Positions 16,769 to 27,736 of a DNA stretch of 64,000 nt are shown piece after piece (the first letter of the stretch is position 1; every line of letters begins with the position of its first letter). The stretch covers positions 248,001-312,000 of the forward strand of contig NZ_AOGW02000006.1 of assembly GCF_000332495.1 (NCBI RefSeq), read 5' to 3'. The notes under the pieces were generated by a model. That model saw only the letters and a list, made by a program, of their open reading frames with translations, was not told where the DNA came from and searched no databases. This DNA comes from Leptospira terpstrae serovar Hualin str. LT 11-33 = ATCC 700639. Its GTDB lineage: Bacteria; Spirochaetota; Leptospiria; Leptospirales; Leptospiraceae. Both the position numbers and the translations under genes were made by a program.

Positions 16769-18496
16769 ATGAAATCTTTTCTTTTGTTTATTCTGTTCCT
16801 TTTCAATTGTCAGGTAAGTTGGTATCACACTCGGGTATCCCCAAACAAAACCGCTGAAATCCCACTTTCTGAAGGAGAAAACATCTTGGCAGAGGCAGGA
16901 ACATCCTGCTTTTTTTCTATTTTAAAATTCCAAGAATCAGTTTCTTCAAATGATTTTACACAAGGAAATCTACCTCTCATTGATACACAGTTCATAGAAA
17001 ATATTCGAACGAACTTAAAACTAAAAAATTCAAATACAAGACATATCAAACAAATTCATGGAATTCCTAAATCATGGCCTTATATCAAAGAGTTAGAATC
17101 TTTTCGCACAATTAAGTCCTTCGAAAGGTTCAAACAAATTCAGTCTATGACGGCTGATCCACAGGACAAAAAAACACTACTAAAATATGCAGAAATCATA
17201 GATGAAGATACCTTCCTTTATACAGAAGATCTTTCTCAACTTTTTCAAGATATTGAAAACTGCGATACTAATTACAACTTGTATTATGTAAGAAGAGAAA
17301 AGGATAACTATAACCTGGTTTTATTTTTAATTTCTCTCGGAATCATTCCAACAGTAAATTACGAAAATCATTATTTTACTGTTTTCAAAAGAAAGTCTGT
17401 CGAGACAACGCCAAAGTTAACCACATATAAGTTTGGTTACAGAAGAGTTATCACTTGGCTTTTGTTACCAACATTCAATTTTTTTAATGAAGTAGAAAAT
17501 TATAACCAAGACTACCGATTTGTAGATCATACAAAAGACCAGTTTTTGGCCGCATTAGAAAATAAAAATAGCCAACCTTTACCAATCAAACGACTCAATC
17601 CAGTTTATGGTGATGTGCTTGGCGGCAATTACACTTCCGATTCGCAACTATTCAAAACTCGTATTCCTGTTGATACGCGTTTTGCGGTCGTTCGTGATGG
17701 AAAAAGAAATGTTAGTTTTTTTGATCCCATCCATGGACTTTACAAAATCCAAGCCATCAATGTGAATGAAAAAATAAATTCAGATATCATCTCTGACGGG
17801 ATTGAAAAAACACTGAAAAGCTTTATCACTACCAATCTTATAGATAAAGTAAAGAAAAACTATCCTAAGTCTGGAATCATCCATGAAAACTATACATCTG
17901 AATATCGGGATGGAACTTATACGTTTACCTTAGAAGTAGCAAAACCGGATCCTGGAAAAGATCAGTTTAAAAAAGAATTTTTTGTATTCTCATGTTTTAA
18001 ATCCCAAAGCCAAATTTATATCCTTTCTAGAAGTTTGCCAAACGAAACAAGTTTAGAAACATTACCAAAGTTAGCTGAGTCAAACATTTTAGATTTTTAT
18101 CCTCAAGTTACATTCCAATCCAAATATATTGAACCTAAACCAATAGACTTAGGTGTTGCTATGAACAACGGTACAAAACGTGAATCCAATGGAAACAATG
18201 ACGACGACGACGACGACGACGACGATGATGATGATGATGACGACGAAGAGGAAGAAGGAGAGGAGCTGGCTGGTGGTGGCGGTGGAGGCGGAGTCTCTGG
18301 TGAAATTGACTTAGGTGGATTATTTTCGATCTTAAAAGAAAGAACTTACATTCCTAAAGGGAAAATGGATATCAAACCGGGAAGATTTAAATTCAATAAT
18401 GCCCGGTTCAATGCTCCCAAAATAAATTCTTCCAGATTTCATATTAAGCCAGGAAGAACCAAAAACTTTTCTAGCCCAGCCAAATGGAGACGTTAA
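16769..18496 (+). CDS. Large putative lipoprotein with poly-Asp tract and basic tail
   Basis: A 575-residue protein whose N-terminus (LLFILFLFNCQ, Cys14) fits a spirochaetal lipoprotein signal. Most of the chain (about 20-470) is of unrecognised family, with a hydrophobic stretch near 190-205. Then follow 15 consecutive aspartates, a Glu run and a glycine run (about 478-512), and a basic tail with two KPGR motifs and many Arg/Lys/Asn residues. The tract is encoded by GAC/GAT triplets at 18200-18244. It may bind metal ions or form charge-based contacts at the surface; this is inference. A TTGACA at 16724-16729 could be its -35 element. Confidence 0.65.
   Translation: MKSFLLFILFLFNCQVSWYHTRVSPNKTAEIPLSEGENILAEAGTSCFFSILKFQESVSSNDFTQGNLPLIDTQFIENIRTNLKLKNSNTRHIKQIHGIPKSWPYIKELESFRTIKSFERFKQIQSMTADPQDKKTLLKYAEIIDEDTFLYTEDLSQLFQDIENCDTNYNLYYVRREKDNYNLVLFLISLGIIPTVNYENHYFTVFKRKSVETTPKLTTYKFGYRRVITWLLLPTFNFFNEVENYNQDYRFVDHTKDQFLAALENKNSQPLPIKRLNPVYGDVLGGNYTSDSQLFKTRIPVDTRFAVVRDGKRNVSFFDPIHGLYKIQAINVNEKINSDIISDGIEKTLKSFITTNLIDKVKKNYPKSGIIHENYTSEYRDGTYTFTLEVAKPDPGKDQFKKEFFVFSCFKSQSQIYILSRSLPNETSLETLPKLAESNILDFYPQVTFQSKYIEPKPIDLGVAMNNGTKRESNGNNDDDDDDDDDDDDDDDEEEEGEELAGGGGGGGVSGEIDLGGLFSILKERTYIPKGKMDIKPGRFKFNNARFNAPKINSSRFHIKPGRTKNFSSPAKWRR
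18200..18244 (+). repeat. Trinucleotide (GAC/GAT) repeat coding 15 Asp
   Basis: Eight GAC, five GAT and two GAC codons in a row, followed by GAA/GAG codons, inside the lipoprotein gene. The unit length is a codon, so slippage would change tract length without breaking the frame. Confidence 0.95.
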
Positions 18497-18519
18497 ACTC
18501 GAGGTCTCTGTTTTATTTC

Positions 18520-19647
18520 TTACTTTAAAATGTTCAGTAGAACAGAATTCATTTCCGGTAAACATCGTCCTGATAAATGAGCTGCATCCTGAAAGTAGTC
18601 GCAGCGAATTTTTCCTGCTTCATTTAAATCAACAAAGGTAGAAGAAGTTTTATCGGCGAGTGTTTGGATCTTTGATTTCCAAGATGGGTAAAACGGAGCC
18701 GTTGCATAAAAGTCAGTTAGATTCTTGTGAACTTTTGGAATCCATAAAACCACGGGAATCTTATTCTCTTTACAACGATTAATAATATTTTCAAGAAACT
18801 TTAGATTGTTTTCGTTAAACGTAAAGTTTCCATAAAATTCATTTTTGAGTACATCGACAATCATAACTGTCTTTAAATAGGTATCTGTATCGTTACTCGG
18901 TTTTAAATAAAAATCATTAAAACTATCTGGTGCATAAGGGAATTCTTTTCGATTGGATTCTGTATCAAATATATTAGCAAAAGGATCTGCAGTCATTCCA
19001 CCTGAAGGCATAAAACTCTTTAACATCTCCGCATTTTTATCTTTTGTTCCAAACACATTTGCAGAAATGGCTTTTGATGAAATTTTATATCGACTTAAAC
19101 TAAATAAACGAGAAAAGAAATAATCCTTAGCAAAATCAGAAGGAAGTTCGTTAAAATGCTGAATTGCAAATTCAAGTGGCATACCTTCCAACAATGTTAT
19201 ATTGTAATAACGATTGTTTTTGTTAAAAGAAAATGCAGAGACTTCTAAAAATACAATGTCTGGCTTATATTTCTGATCCATCAATTGATTGAATCGTGTA
19301 TAATAAATAAGTGGATTGGATCCTGGTGCTGCAAATCCAAAGAATTTATAGTCATTCAAACCTTGTTTCTGTTTTTCGCTGATAAATTCAGAATGCCTGT
19401 TGTAATCTGCAGTCGAATATTGATAAAAAATAAAGGAACGTGAAGTTCCAAAAGCCCAAACCTTTTTTTTGTCCTTATATTTAATATCTTCAAGATATGT
19501 AGCAGAACTATTATTAAACGTTTCTATATATGGATTGCCTATATTTTCACTTGTTAATAAATTTCTTACAGAAGGTATTAAAATAATTTTATCTAAACCA
19601 AAAAGGATAAGAAATAATATCAGTAGCCTAAATTTTTTAAGTTTCAT
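18520..19647 (-). CDS. DUF1574-family protein
   Basis: About 375 residues from ATG 19647, preceded by AGGAA; an earlier in-frame ATG at 19698 lies inside the MBOAT gene. An N-terminal membrane helix (KFRLLILFLILFGLDKIIL) is followed by a periplasmic domain of the DUF1574 type, which I know mainly from Leptospira and which resembles SGNH/AlgX-like proteins: VWAFGTSRSFIF, FGFAAPGSNPLIYYTR, PDIVFLEVSAF and DAAHLSGR near the C-terminus. Next to an MBOAT acyltransferase it is likely a partner that receives or transfers acyl groups onto surface sugars. The active-site assignment is tentative. Confidence 0.75.
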   Translation of the reverse strand: MKLKKFRLLILFLILFGLDKIILIPSVRNLLTSENIGNPYIETFNNSSATYLEDIKYKDKKKVWAFGTSRSFIFYQYSTADYNRHSEFISEKQKQGLNDYKFFGFAAPGSNPLIYYTRFNQLMDQKYKPDIVFLEVSAFSFNKNNRYYNITLLEGMPLEFAIQHFNELPSDFAKDYFFSRLFSLSRYKISSKAISANVFGTKDKNAEMLKSFMPSGGMTADPFANIFDTESNRKEFPYAPDSFNDFYLKPSNDTDTYLKTVMIVDVLKNEFYGNFTFNENNLKFLENIINRCKENKIPVVLWIPKVHKNLTDFYATAPFYPSWKSKIQTLADKTSSTFVDLNEAGKIRCDYFQDAAHLSGRCLPEMNSVLLNILK

Positions 19648-19657
19648 TGAAATATTC

Positions 19658-21040
19658 CTAAAATTGAAAGTAGATGAATTGTGCCGAATTGGAAGCAAGA
19701 GTCAAAACCAATACACCACATAATATGGCTAGGCCAGGTAATAATAGTTTTCTGTATTCAAACTTCAAACTGACGTGAGATTGAAAATATTCATAAGTAT
19801 GTAATAGAAATCCAACTCCAATTAACCTTAACAACTTCGGAGTTTCAGGCATTCTAGTTCCTGATTGAGAAACTAAATTTGCAACTATAGATTGAATATC
19901 ATGGATATGTTCAATTCTAAAAAAGATCCAAGCTAAACAAACAAGATGGAAAACAATTAATCCTTTAAAAACCTGAATCAAAACTTTTTGACTCTGTTTT
20001 TGATTGTTAGTAAAAACTCTCTCTACAATCAGATAAATTCCGTGAAGTGCTCCCCAAACAAGAAAAGTATAATTTGCTCCATGCCAAAGTCCACCAAGAA
20101 TCATTGTAATTAATAAATTAAAATAAGTCCTAAAGTTACCGAATCTATTTCCACCTAACGCAATATACAAATAATCACGTAACCATTGTGAAAGTGTGAT
20201 ATGCCATCTTTGCCAAAACTCTTTTAAAGATGTAGAAAAATAAGGAGCATTGAAGTTTACAGGTATATCATATCCTAACAATAACGCTAGTCCTCTCGCA
20301 ATATCACAATAACCGGAAAAGTCACAGTATATTTGGATTGCAAATCCATAGATAGAGACAAGTGCACTGAATGTATCATAGTTTTCAGGATGACTAAAAA
20401 AAGGTTCAATGACTGGAGAAATATTATCTGCAATGATCACTTTTTTTAGAACACCAAGTAGGATTAAGTATCCCCCTGCATTATAAGGCAGTTCCAAAAA
20501 TCTTTTTTTACCATGTAACTGTTTGAAGAAATCAGTATGTCTCATAATTGGTCCAGCAATCAATTGCGGGAAAAACATGATGAATATTGTAAAATCTTCT
20601 AAAGTAACCTTAGATTGAATTTTCCCTCGATAAACATCGATCTGAAATGCTAAAATTTGGAATGTGTAAAAACTGATAGCTAATGGCAATATGATATTGG
20701 GAAGTTTTGTTGTTACTTCTGCAATTTGCTGAAATCCAAAAATATCAGTAACTATATTGATAAGAAAATAGAAATACTTAAAAAATACCAAATTCAACAT
20801 ATTGAATATCACAACCAGTGTGATATTTGTTTTATTAAATTTATAGTTAGCGTAATGATAAAATAAAAAGTTAACGAATACGATGAGTAGGAAGTGAATT
20901 AAAAAAAATACATCCCAGTATCCGTAAAAGATTAAGGATCCCAAGAGGATAGTTAGTTTCTGGAAGCGGGAGTTTAGCTGCCAATAAATGGTGTATAAAA
21001 GGACAAAAAAAACAACGAAAACTAATGAATTAAATAACAC
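19658..21040 (-). CDS. MBOAT-family membrane O-acyltransferase (AlgI-like)
   Basis: A 460-residue polytopic protein with about ten transmembrane helices. The MBOAT signatures are present: YCDFSGYCDIARGLALLLG (about 245), FWQRWHITLSQWLRDYLYI (about 275) and the catalytic His in MILGGLWHGANYTFLVWG (about 320). AlgI-like enzymes pass acetyl groups across the inner membrane for O-acetylation of exported polysaccharide. The DUF1574 gene follows about 10 bases downstream, and an SGNH lipoprotein lies upstream, so the three probably modify one surface polymer. The polymer is unknown. Confidence 0.92.
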   Translation of the reverse strand: MLFNSLVFVVFFVLLYTIYWQLNSRFQKLTILLGSLIFYGYWDVFFLIHFLLIVFVNFLFYHYANYKFNKTNITLVVIFNMLNLVFFKYFYFLINIVTDIFGFQQIAEVTTKLPNIILPLAISFYTFQILAFQIDVYRGKIQSKVTLEDFTIFIMFFPQLIAGPIMRHTDFFKQLHGKKRFLELPYNAGGYLILLGVLKKVIIADNISPVIEPFFSHPENYDTFSALVSIYGFAIQIYCDFSGYCDIARGLALLLGYDIPVNFNAPYFSTSLKEFWQRWHITLSQWLRDYLYIALGGNRFGNFRTYFNLLITMILGGLWHGANYTFLVWGALHGIYLIVERVFTNNQKQSQKVLIQVFKGLIVFHLVCLAWIFFRIEHIHDIQSIVANLVSQSGTRMPETPKLLRLIGVGFLLHTYEYFQSHVSLKFEYRKLLLPGLAILCGVLVLTLASNSAQFIYFQF

Positions 21041-21102
21041 TTCGAATATCCCAATGATTGGTTAATTGTTCTCATCCCTTTGACCCATGTAAATACATTT
21101 TA

Positions 21103-21774
21103 TCATCTAGGAACAAAATCAATCCAAGGGATTTTTGTCCTAAAGTGCTCCAAAGTTAAATTAGAAATTTTACTGTAACCAATTTCTGTTAGATGGCCGC
21201 CATCCAAAAGATCTGAATTTTTAATATAACTCTCTAAATCTAAGCGAGGTACAGTTACAATACTTTCTTTCATTGATTTGTTTATTCTTAAGACCGCTTC
21301 CGAAGGCCAAGGAAATTCTACATACCATGAATTCAAAACTAATACATGTTCGCAACGTTCCAACAATAGAGGTATAGTTTGTAACTGATTTATAATTGTA
21401 TTACGAATTTCGTAATCTTGTGGTGTAAAATTGCCTAAAAAATCGTTAACTCCACCATTGTAAAGACATGCCGTATAATGAGATTTATCATTTTTAACCA
21501 CCTCTAGAATGTCAGATGTTGTGCGAACGGGAAATGCATTTTTAATAATTACAAAAGGTTTTAACTGTGTTTCCGCAGGCCAGAGCGCCATAATACTATC
21601 ACCAAACATTCCTAAAGTTGGAGTCATTAACGCAAAAAAAATCTCGTTATTGGCTTTTTGTTTATGGTCACAATGAATTACAAATAAAGAAGCGAAAAGA
21701 TATACAAATCTTTTGATACGTAAGGTATAAAACATAATCCAACTAACTATTCTATTTTTTTTACATTCTTTCAA
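21103..21774 (-). CDS. SGNH/GDSL-like hydrolase lipoprotein
   Basis: A 223-residue protein. An N-terminal signal (about 18-35, ending LFVIHC) suggests a lipoprotein. The SGNH blocks are visible: GMFGDSIMALW with the nucleophile Ser (about 58), YNGGVNDFLG (Gly/Asn block) and LLDGGHLTEIGYSKI with the Asp/His pair (about 193). Such enzymes remove or transfer acetyl groups on carbohydrates. It sits 62 bases upstream of the MBOAT gene on the same strand. An alternative role is a transferase rather than an esterase. Confidence 0.75.
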   Translation of the reverse strand: MKECKKNRIVSWIMFYTLRIKRFVYLFASLFVIHCDHKQKANNEIFFALMTPTLGMFGDSIMALWPAETQLKPFVIIKNAFPVRTTSDILEVVKNDKSHYTACLYNGGVNDFLGNFTPQDYEIRNTIINQLQTIPLLLERCEHVLVLNSWYVEFPWPSEAVLRINKSMKESIVTVPRLDLESYIKNSDLLDGGHLTEIGYSKISNLTLEHFRTKIPWIDFVPR

Positions 21775-21840
21775 TTCAAATTCAACTTAAGTTTTTCAGT
21801 CGCTGTTTAGCTGATAAATTTCAAATAAAAAATATTTAAC

Positions 21841-23250
21841 TTATTTATATTTTATAAGATATCCATCAAAGGTACCTTGTTTTGTTTGTCCGTCGAAACT
21901 TCCATCTGTGGAACCCGAAACATAAAGAGTTCCAAATTTATCGGATGAAATTCCTCGTCCAAATACCGTAGCACCAAGATTACCAGAAGGACGAATCCAT
22001 AGTAGGTTTCCGCTACCGTCATATTTTGTTAAGTAACCATCTTGCGCTCCGATCAAACTAACGCCCGATAAATTACCGGTAGTGCTTCCAACTGTATAAA
22101 TATGAGAAGCATTATCAGCATATATGCCATAGGGATATGTGTTACTCGACCCAGCGCCACCCAATAATCGTGTCCAAAGTTTATCACCAAAAACATTGTA
22201 TCGAGTTAAAAATTGAACTATTGTTCCTGATTTGGTTTGTCCATCAAGATTTGTGTTTGCATCACCCGTAATATAAACGGATCCTTTTTTATCAACAGAA
22301 AGAGCTCTTACATTGGTAGATCCACCAGAAACTCCAAGAAATCGTACCCACTGGGCAACACCATCGGGATTGAAACAAAGCAAATAGGAATCCATCAAAC
22401 CACCAGGCAATGTATTTCCAAAAAAGTTACCTGTGCCACCTACTTGACCAGCTAGTAAAATATTTCTGGAATAAGGATCAAATTGAATCTGATAGCCATA
22501 GGAACTTGGTCCTCCGTTATCAATTAGTTTTGTCCAAACATAATCTCCGTTACGGTTGTACTTAAAGATAAATGTATTCCTACCTCCCAATGCCGTATCT
22601 GCATTGATGATTTGTTCTTCCGTGTTTCCTGTGATGTAAACATTCCCATCAAAATCAGAAGTAACTCCCGATCCTAAGGTTTCGCTACTTGTAGGAAAGA
22701 TTCGTGTCCAAAGAACTGTACCTGATTGATTGAGTTTGATTAAAATACTTCCTGCACCGCTTGAAGGAAGTTCATTGAATGGACCGCCAGAGGATCCAAC
22801 TATATATAAATTTCCTAAGTAATCGAAATGTGCCAATTCTACATAGCTTGTTGCAGCACTGGTACTGCCCATTTGCCTAGACCATAAAAAATTTCCATTA
22901 CTATCAAATTTCGCAACAAAGATATCGTTATTGGATCCAGGCGATATTTTTGGCTGACCTGCATAAGAACCAGTTGTGGATCCAGCTACATAAATATTTC
23001 CAAACCGGTCTGTAGCTGTAGATTGGGCAGCGGTTTGAATTCCACCTGTACTTCCCAAAAACCTTGTCCATTCCCGAACACCTTGATTGTCTTGCGGAAT
23101 CTCAACACAGTCAATTTGTCCCAAAATACAACGTAGAGCTTCTGTTTCCCAAAAAGAGTCCGAACGAACGTCCGCAGGATTATTCAATGACAAAGGATTG
23201 CAATGCCATGAAATTATAAACATTAAGAATATCCAAAATTGAATTCGCAT
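21841..23250 (-). CDS. SBBP beta-propeller repeat lipoprotein
   Basis: A 469-residue lipoprotein (signal ending FIISWHC, Cys17). From about residue 60 it is built of repeats of about 45-50 residues with the pattern D-x-FGNIYVxGSTxG ... FDSNGNxLWxRxxG, for example ATDRFGNIYVAGST and SSDKFGTLYVSGSTDG. This is the SBBP (seven-bladed beta-propeller) pattern of predicted surface proteins in Leptospira. It probably acts as a binding scaffold on the outer membrane. It stands alone between queC and the SGNH gene. Confidence 0.85.
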   Translation of the reverse strand: MRIQFWIFLMFIISWHCNPLSLNNPADVRSDSFWETEALRCILGQIDCVEIPQDNQGVREWTRFLGSTGGIQTAAQSTATDRFGNIYVAGSTTGSYAGQPKISPGSNNDIFVAKFDSNGNFLWSRQMGSTSAATSYVELAHFDYLGNLYIVGSSGGPFNELPSSGAGSILIKLNQSGTVLWTRIFPTSSETLGSGVTSDFDGNVYITGNTEEQIINADTALGGRNTFIFKYNRNGDYVWTKLIDNGGPSSYGYQIQFDPYSRNILLAGQVGGTGNFFGNTLPGGLMDSYLLCFNPDGVAQWVRFLGVSGGSTNVRALSVDKKGSVYITGDANTNLDGQTKSGTIVQFLTRYNVFGDKLWTRLLGGAGSSNTYPYGIYADNASHIYTVGSTTGNLSGVSLIGAQDGYLTKYDGSGNLLWIRPSGNLGATVFGRGISSDKFGTLYVSGSTDGSFDGQTKQGTFDGYLIKYK

Positions 23251-23303
23251 AAAAGACCCTACAGAAGACTTAGGATTAAAAAGTGAAGACTACAGACATT
23301 GAC

Positions 23304-24020
23304 TTATCCAAGAGAAGGATCTGTCATTCCTAATTCCGCGAACCCTTTATTTCGAAGCAGACAAGAATCACATTTTCCACAGGGTTTTCCTCGTACTGGA
23401 TCGTAACAAGAATGAGTATCTTTCAGCGGAACTTGTAGCTCCAAAGCCCTTTGAATGATTTCTTTTTTGGACATTGTAAGTAGTGGTGTTTTGATTTGAA
23501 TCGAATGTTCTCCTGTAACACCTGTTTTCGTACCCAAGTTGACCATTGACTGGTAAGCACGGATAAACTCGGGACGACAATCGGGATATCCCGAATAATC
23601 CAAAGCGTTGACACCAATATAAACGGAATCGTATCCATGCCCTTCTGCTAAAGAAATCGCAAAAGATAAAAATAAAATATTCCTTCCTGGAACATAGGTA
23701 TTTGGAATTTCCTTCTCTTCACCAGTTAACAGTGATTTAGCGTTTTTTCTTACTTTGATTTTCTTTTCTGTTAGAGAACTTCCAAGGAAAAAACCAGGAT
23801 CTAGTTTTTGAACCACATGCCGAATTCCCAAACGATTTGTGATCAATTTACTTTTTTTTAGTTCAATGATGTGTTTTTGAGAATAGTGAAAGGAGATCGC
23901 AAGAATTGGTGGTTTTTTGACTTTAGGATAACCATATTCTTCTAATGCTTCATACAAACAGGTGGTTGAATCTAGACCACCTGACAAAAGTACAACGGCT
24001 CCCGAAGATTTTGAAGACAT
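23304..24020 (-). CDS. queC: 7-cyano-7-deazaguanine synthase
   Basis: A 238-residue QueC. The PP-loop SGGLDSTTCLYEAL binds ATP (about 14-25), and a C-terminal zinc site has CYDPVRGKPCGKCDSCLLR (four cysteines, about 205-224). It converts 7-carboxy-7-deazaguanine to preQ0 with ATP and ammonia, for queuosine in tRNA. It starts 9 bases after queD and forms an operon purF-queD-queC on the minus strand. The queE step between QueD and QueC is not encoded here. Confidence 0.95.
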   Translation of the reverse strand: MSSKSSGAVVLLSGGLDSTTCLYEALEEYGYPKVKKPPILAISFHYSQKHIIELKKSKLITNRLGIRHVVQKLDPGFFLGSSLTEKKIKVRKNAKSLLTGEEKEIPNTYVPGRNILFLSFAISLAEGHGYDSVYIGVNALDYSGYPDCRPEFIRAYQSMVNLGTKTGVTGEHSIQIKTPLLTMSKKEIIQRALELQVPLKDTHSCYDPVRGKPCGKCDSCLLRNKGFAELGMTDPSLG

Positions 24021-24029
24021 ACAATAATC

Positions 24030-24400
24030 CTATTTAGGACCTCGGTAAACACAAGAACTAGTACAAGTCTCGTATAAAGTAATTTTATCGAGTAACGGTA
24101 GTTTGGGTTTTAATTGGTTCCATAACCATACAGCAATGTTTTCGCTAGTGGGATTTTGTAGTCCAGGTACATCATTCAAAACGAAATGATCCAAATGTTC
24201 ATCTAAGATTGGTTTTACGATGGATTTTAACTCTCCGAAATCCATGATCCAACCTGTGTGAGGATCAATTTGCCCTTTGAGGTATACAGCAAAACGAAAG
24301 CTATGGCCATGCATTCTTTTGCATTTATGTCCATCCGGAACATTTGGTAAAAAATGGGCCGCTTCAAAACCAAAGGTTTTGGAAAGTTCAATCTCTTCCA

Positions 24401-24401
<1 letters not shown>
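24030..24401 (-). CDS. queD: 6-carboxytetrahydropterin synthase
   Basis: About 123 residues from the ATG that overlaps the purF stop (TAATG); this start gives the family N-terminus MEEIELSKTFGFEAAHFLP. A longer in-frame reading to 24488 inside purF is unlikely to be used. Zinc-binding histidines are in FEAAHFLP and RMHGHSF, and the catalytic Cys is in GHKCKRMHGH. It converts dihydroneopterin triphosphate into 6-carboxytetrahydropterin, an early step toward preQ0 and queuosine. It is translationally coupled to purF. Confidence 0.93.
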
Positions 24402-25828
<1,427 letters not shown>

Positions 25829-25869
25829 TGTTAGAATGACAATTGCAGTATTTCCAAAATCCCAATTAG

Positions 25870-27084
25870 ATGCAAATCAATTCCAACTATATTCTCGTTG
25901 ATACAGCAAAAGCTTTGGATTTGGCTCTGATTAATCTCAGACAGTCCAAAATCATGTCGATCGACACCGAGTCCTCCGGTTATTACACGTACTACCCCAA
26001 AGTTTGTCTCATTCAGATCAATTCTAATGGCAAAAATTACCTGATTGACCCCCTAAAAATCACAAATTTGTCAGCTTTGGGTCCTTTGTTTGAAGATCCG
26101 AACATTCTGAAAATCTTCCATTCGGCACAAGACGACATCAAAGCCTTAAAAAGAGACTTTGGGTTTAAGTTTGTGAACACGGCAGATGCAATGATCAGTT
26201 CTCGTCTATTGTCACTAGAACAAAGTTCATTGTCACATGTTGTAGAACATTATCATAAAGTGACGCTTTCTAAAGTAGAACAGAAGTCTAACTGGGAACT
26301 TCGTCCTCTCCAAAAACAACAACTCAAGTATGCTGCATTAGATACTGCTTATTTAGAATCCATTTGGTTAAAAATGGAAGAAGAACTAAAACGCAGAACT
26401 CTCTATGAAGAAGCAAAATCGGAATTTGAATTCATCGCATCTGAAGAGTATGTAGCGAAAGAAGGAGAAGGTTTCTCTCTTGGAAAATTTCCTGACATTC
26501 TCAATTTTACTCCTTTAGAAAGAAGAAAGATATTAGAACTCTTACGTTATCGTGACGAAAAAGCAAAACGAATTAACAAAGCAAGTTTTAGAGTTTTTAA
26601 TAACGATAGACTTTCACAAGCAGTAAAAGAACAACCAAATGAAGAGAAATGTGTAGAATGGTTTGGTAAAAAAGATGGAACAGAAATCTTTAAACTATTA
26701 ATTGCAGAATACAGCGATCCTATCGATACATCAGAACTTTCAAAACGTCATGGTGAAGATTTAAACGAAGACGAAAATCATAAATTCCAAAATGCCAAAA
26801 AATGGCGACTCCGCATTATGCGCGCTAGACGAATGGAGCATTCTCTTTTACCTTCGAATAAACAACTGATCAGCATTTTACGTGCTGCTCCCAAAAACTT
26901 AGAGGAGCTAAAAGCTCTTCATGTTTTTTCCGATTGGAAAGTACAAAACTATGGACCGAGTTTACTTGCTGCGATCCAAGGACTACCATTTGATTCGATG
27001 ATCAATCGTTTGGTGGCAATCCGTTCCAAAGAAGCATTTGTTGCCAAACGTAGGAAAAAACAAAACGCGAAAGATGAGGGTTGA
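25870..27084 (+). CDS. rnd: Ribonuclease D
   Basis: A 404-residue 3'-5' exoribonuclease. The DEDDy nuclease domain (about 1-190) shows MSIDTESSGYY, HSAQDDIKALKRDFG and YAALDTAYLESIW, giving the four acidic residues plus Tyr. Two HRDC-like helical domains follow (LNFTPLERRKILELLRYRDEKAKRINKASFRVF and the C-terminal part), as in E. coli RNase D. It trims 3' ends of tRNA and other small RNAs. It is divergent from purF with 41 bases between, and overlaps the Nudix gene by four bases (ATGA). Confidence 0.92.
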   Translation: MQINSNYILVDTAKALDLALINLRQSKIMSIDTESSGYYTYYPKVCLIQINSNGKNYLIDPLKITNLSALGPLFEDPNILKIFHSAQDDIKALKRDFGFKFVNTADAMISSRLLSLEQSSLSHVVEHYHKVTLSKVEQKSNWELRPLQKQQLKYAALDTAYLESIWLKMEEELKRRTLYEEAKSEFEFIASEEYVAKEGEGFSLGKFPDILNFTPLERRKILELLRYRDEKAKRINKASFRVFNNDRLSQAVKEQPNEEKCVEWFGKKDGTEIFKLLIAEYSDPIDTSELSKRHGEDLNEDENHKFQNAKKWRLRIMRARRMEHSLLPSNKQLISILRAAPKNLEELKALHVFSDWKVQNYGPSLLAAIQGLPFDSMINRLVAIRSKEAFVAKRRKKQNAKDEG

Positions 27085-27704
27085 TGTTACCTTATCAGTC
27101 CTTTGTCGAAAAACTTTCAAGGGACTTTGATGCACTTCCTGATACTGATGAAACAAAATCAGGAGTCATCTTTCCTCTTTTCGGATCCAAAGAATTTGCA
27201 GAAGGAATCATCCTTACCGAACGTTCCAAAAACCTAAAATCTCACCCGGGCCAGATTTCCTTTCCCGGAGGTGTGATGGAAGAAGAAGATCCCAACCTAC
27301 TGGTCACAGCCCTTCGGGAATGGGAAGAAGAAATGGGAGTCCATCGATCCACACTCCAAGTCCTAGGTAAATTGGAAGGTTTGCATACTAGGACGGGTTT
27401 CCACATTACCCCTTTTTTAGCCACTTACGAAGGAAATTTTTCCTTCTATCATAATACAGCGGAAGTGGATCGAGTCATCCTTCTCCCGTTTTCTGACCTA
27501 TGGACAAAACCATTTTATGCCATTCAGATCCCAGGTAGGGACCATTTTGCCTACTACTTTGATTTAGGGGATGGCCTTCTTTGGGGTGCCACCTGCGAAA
27601 TGATTTTACGTTTCCTCCGTGAATACTCGTCTTTCAATAGAACACCCCTCATAGTCAAACCAAACCTCACAAAACCTCCGTTTTTAGATCCTAAATCCCT
27701 CTAA
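27081..27704 (+). CDS. Nudix hydrolase, CoA-pyrophosphatase-like
   Basis: A 207-residue Nudix protein. The Nudix box GGVMEEEDPNLLVTALREWEEEMG (about 56-79) has the Gly, Arg, Glu-Glu and Gly positions for Mg2+ binding. The preceding LKSHPGQISFPGG is the extra signature of the CoA diphosphatase (NudL) subgroup. It would cleave CoA or related nucleoside diphosphates in the cytoplasm. It overlaps rnd by four bases. Substrate identity is inferred from the subgroup motif. Confidence 0.88.
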   Translation: MMLPYQSFVEKLSRDFDALPDTDETKSGVIFPLFGSKEFAEGIILTERSKNLKSHPGQISFPGGVMEEEDPNLLVTALREWEEEMGVHRSTLQVLGKLEGLHTRTGFHITPFLATYEGNFSFYHNTAEVDRVILLPFSDLWTKPFYAIQIPGRDHFAYYFDLGDGLLWGATCEMILRFLREYSSFNRTPLIVKPNLTKPPFLDPKSL

Positions 27705-27736
27705 GGTCAAATTCAGTTTTCGCCGATGTTGTACAG

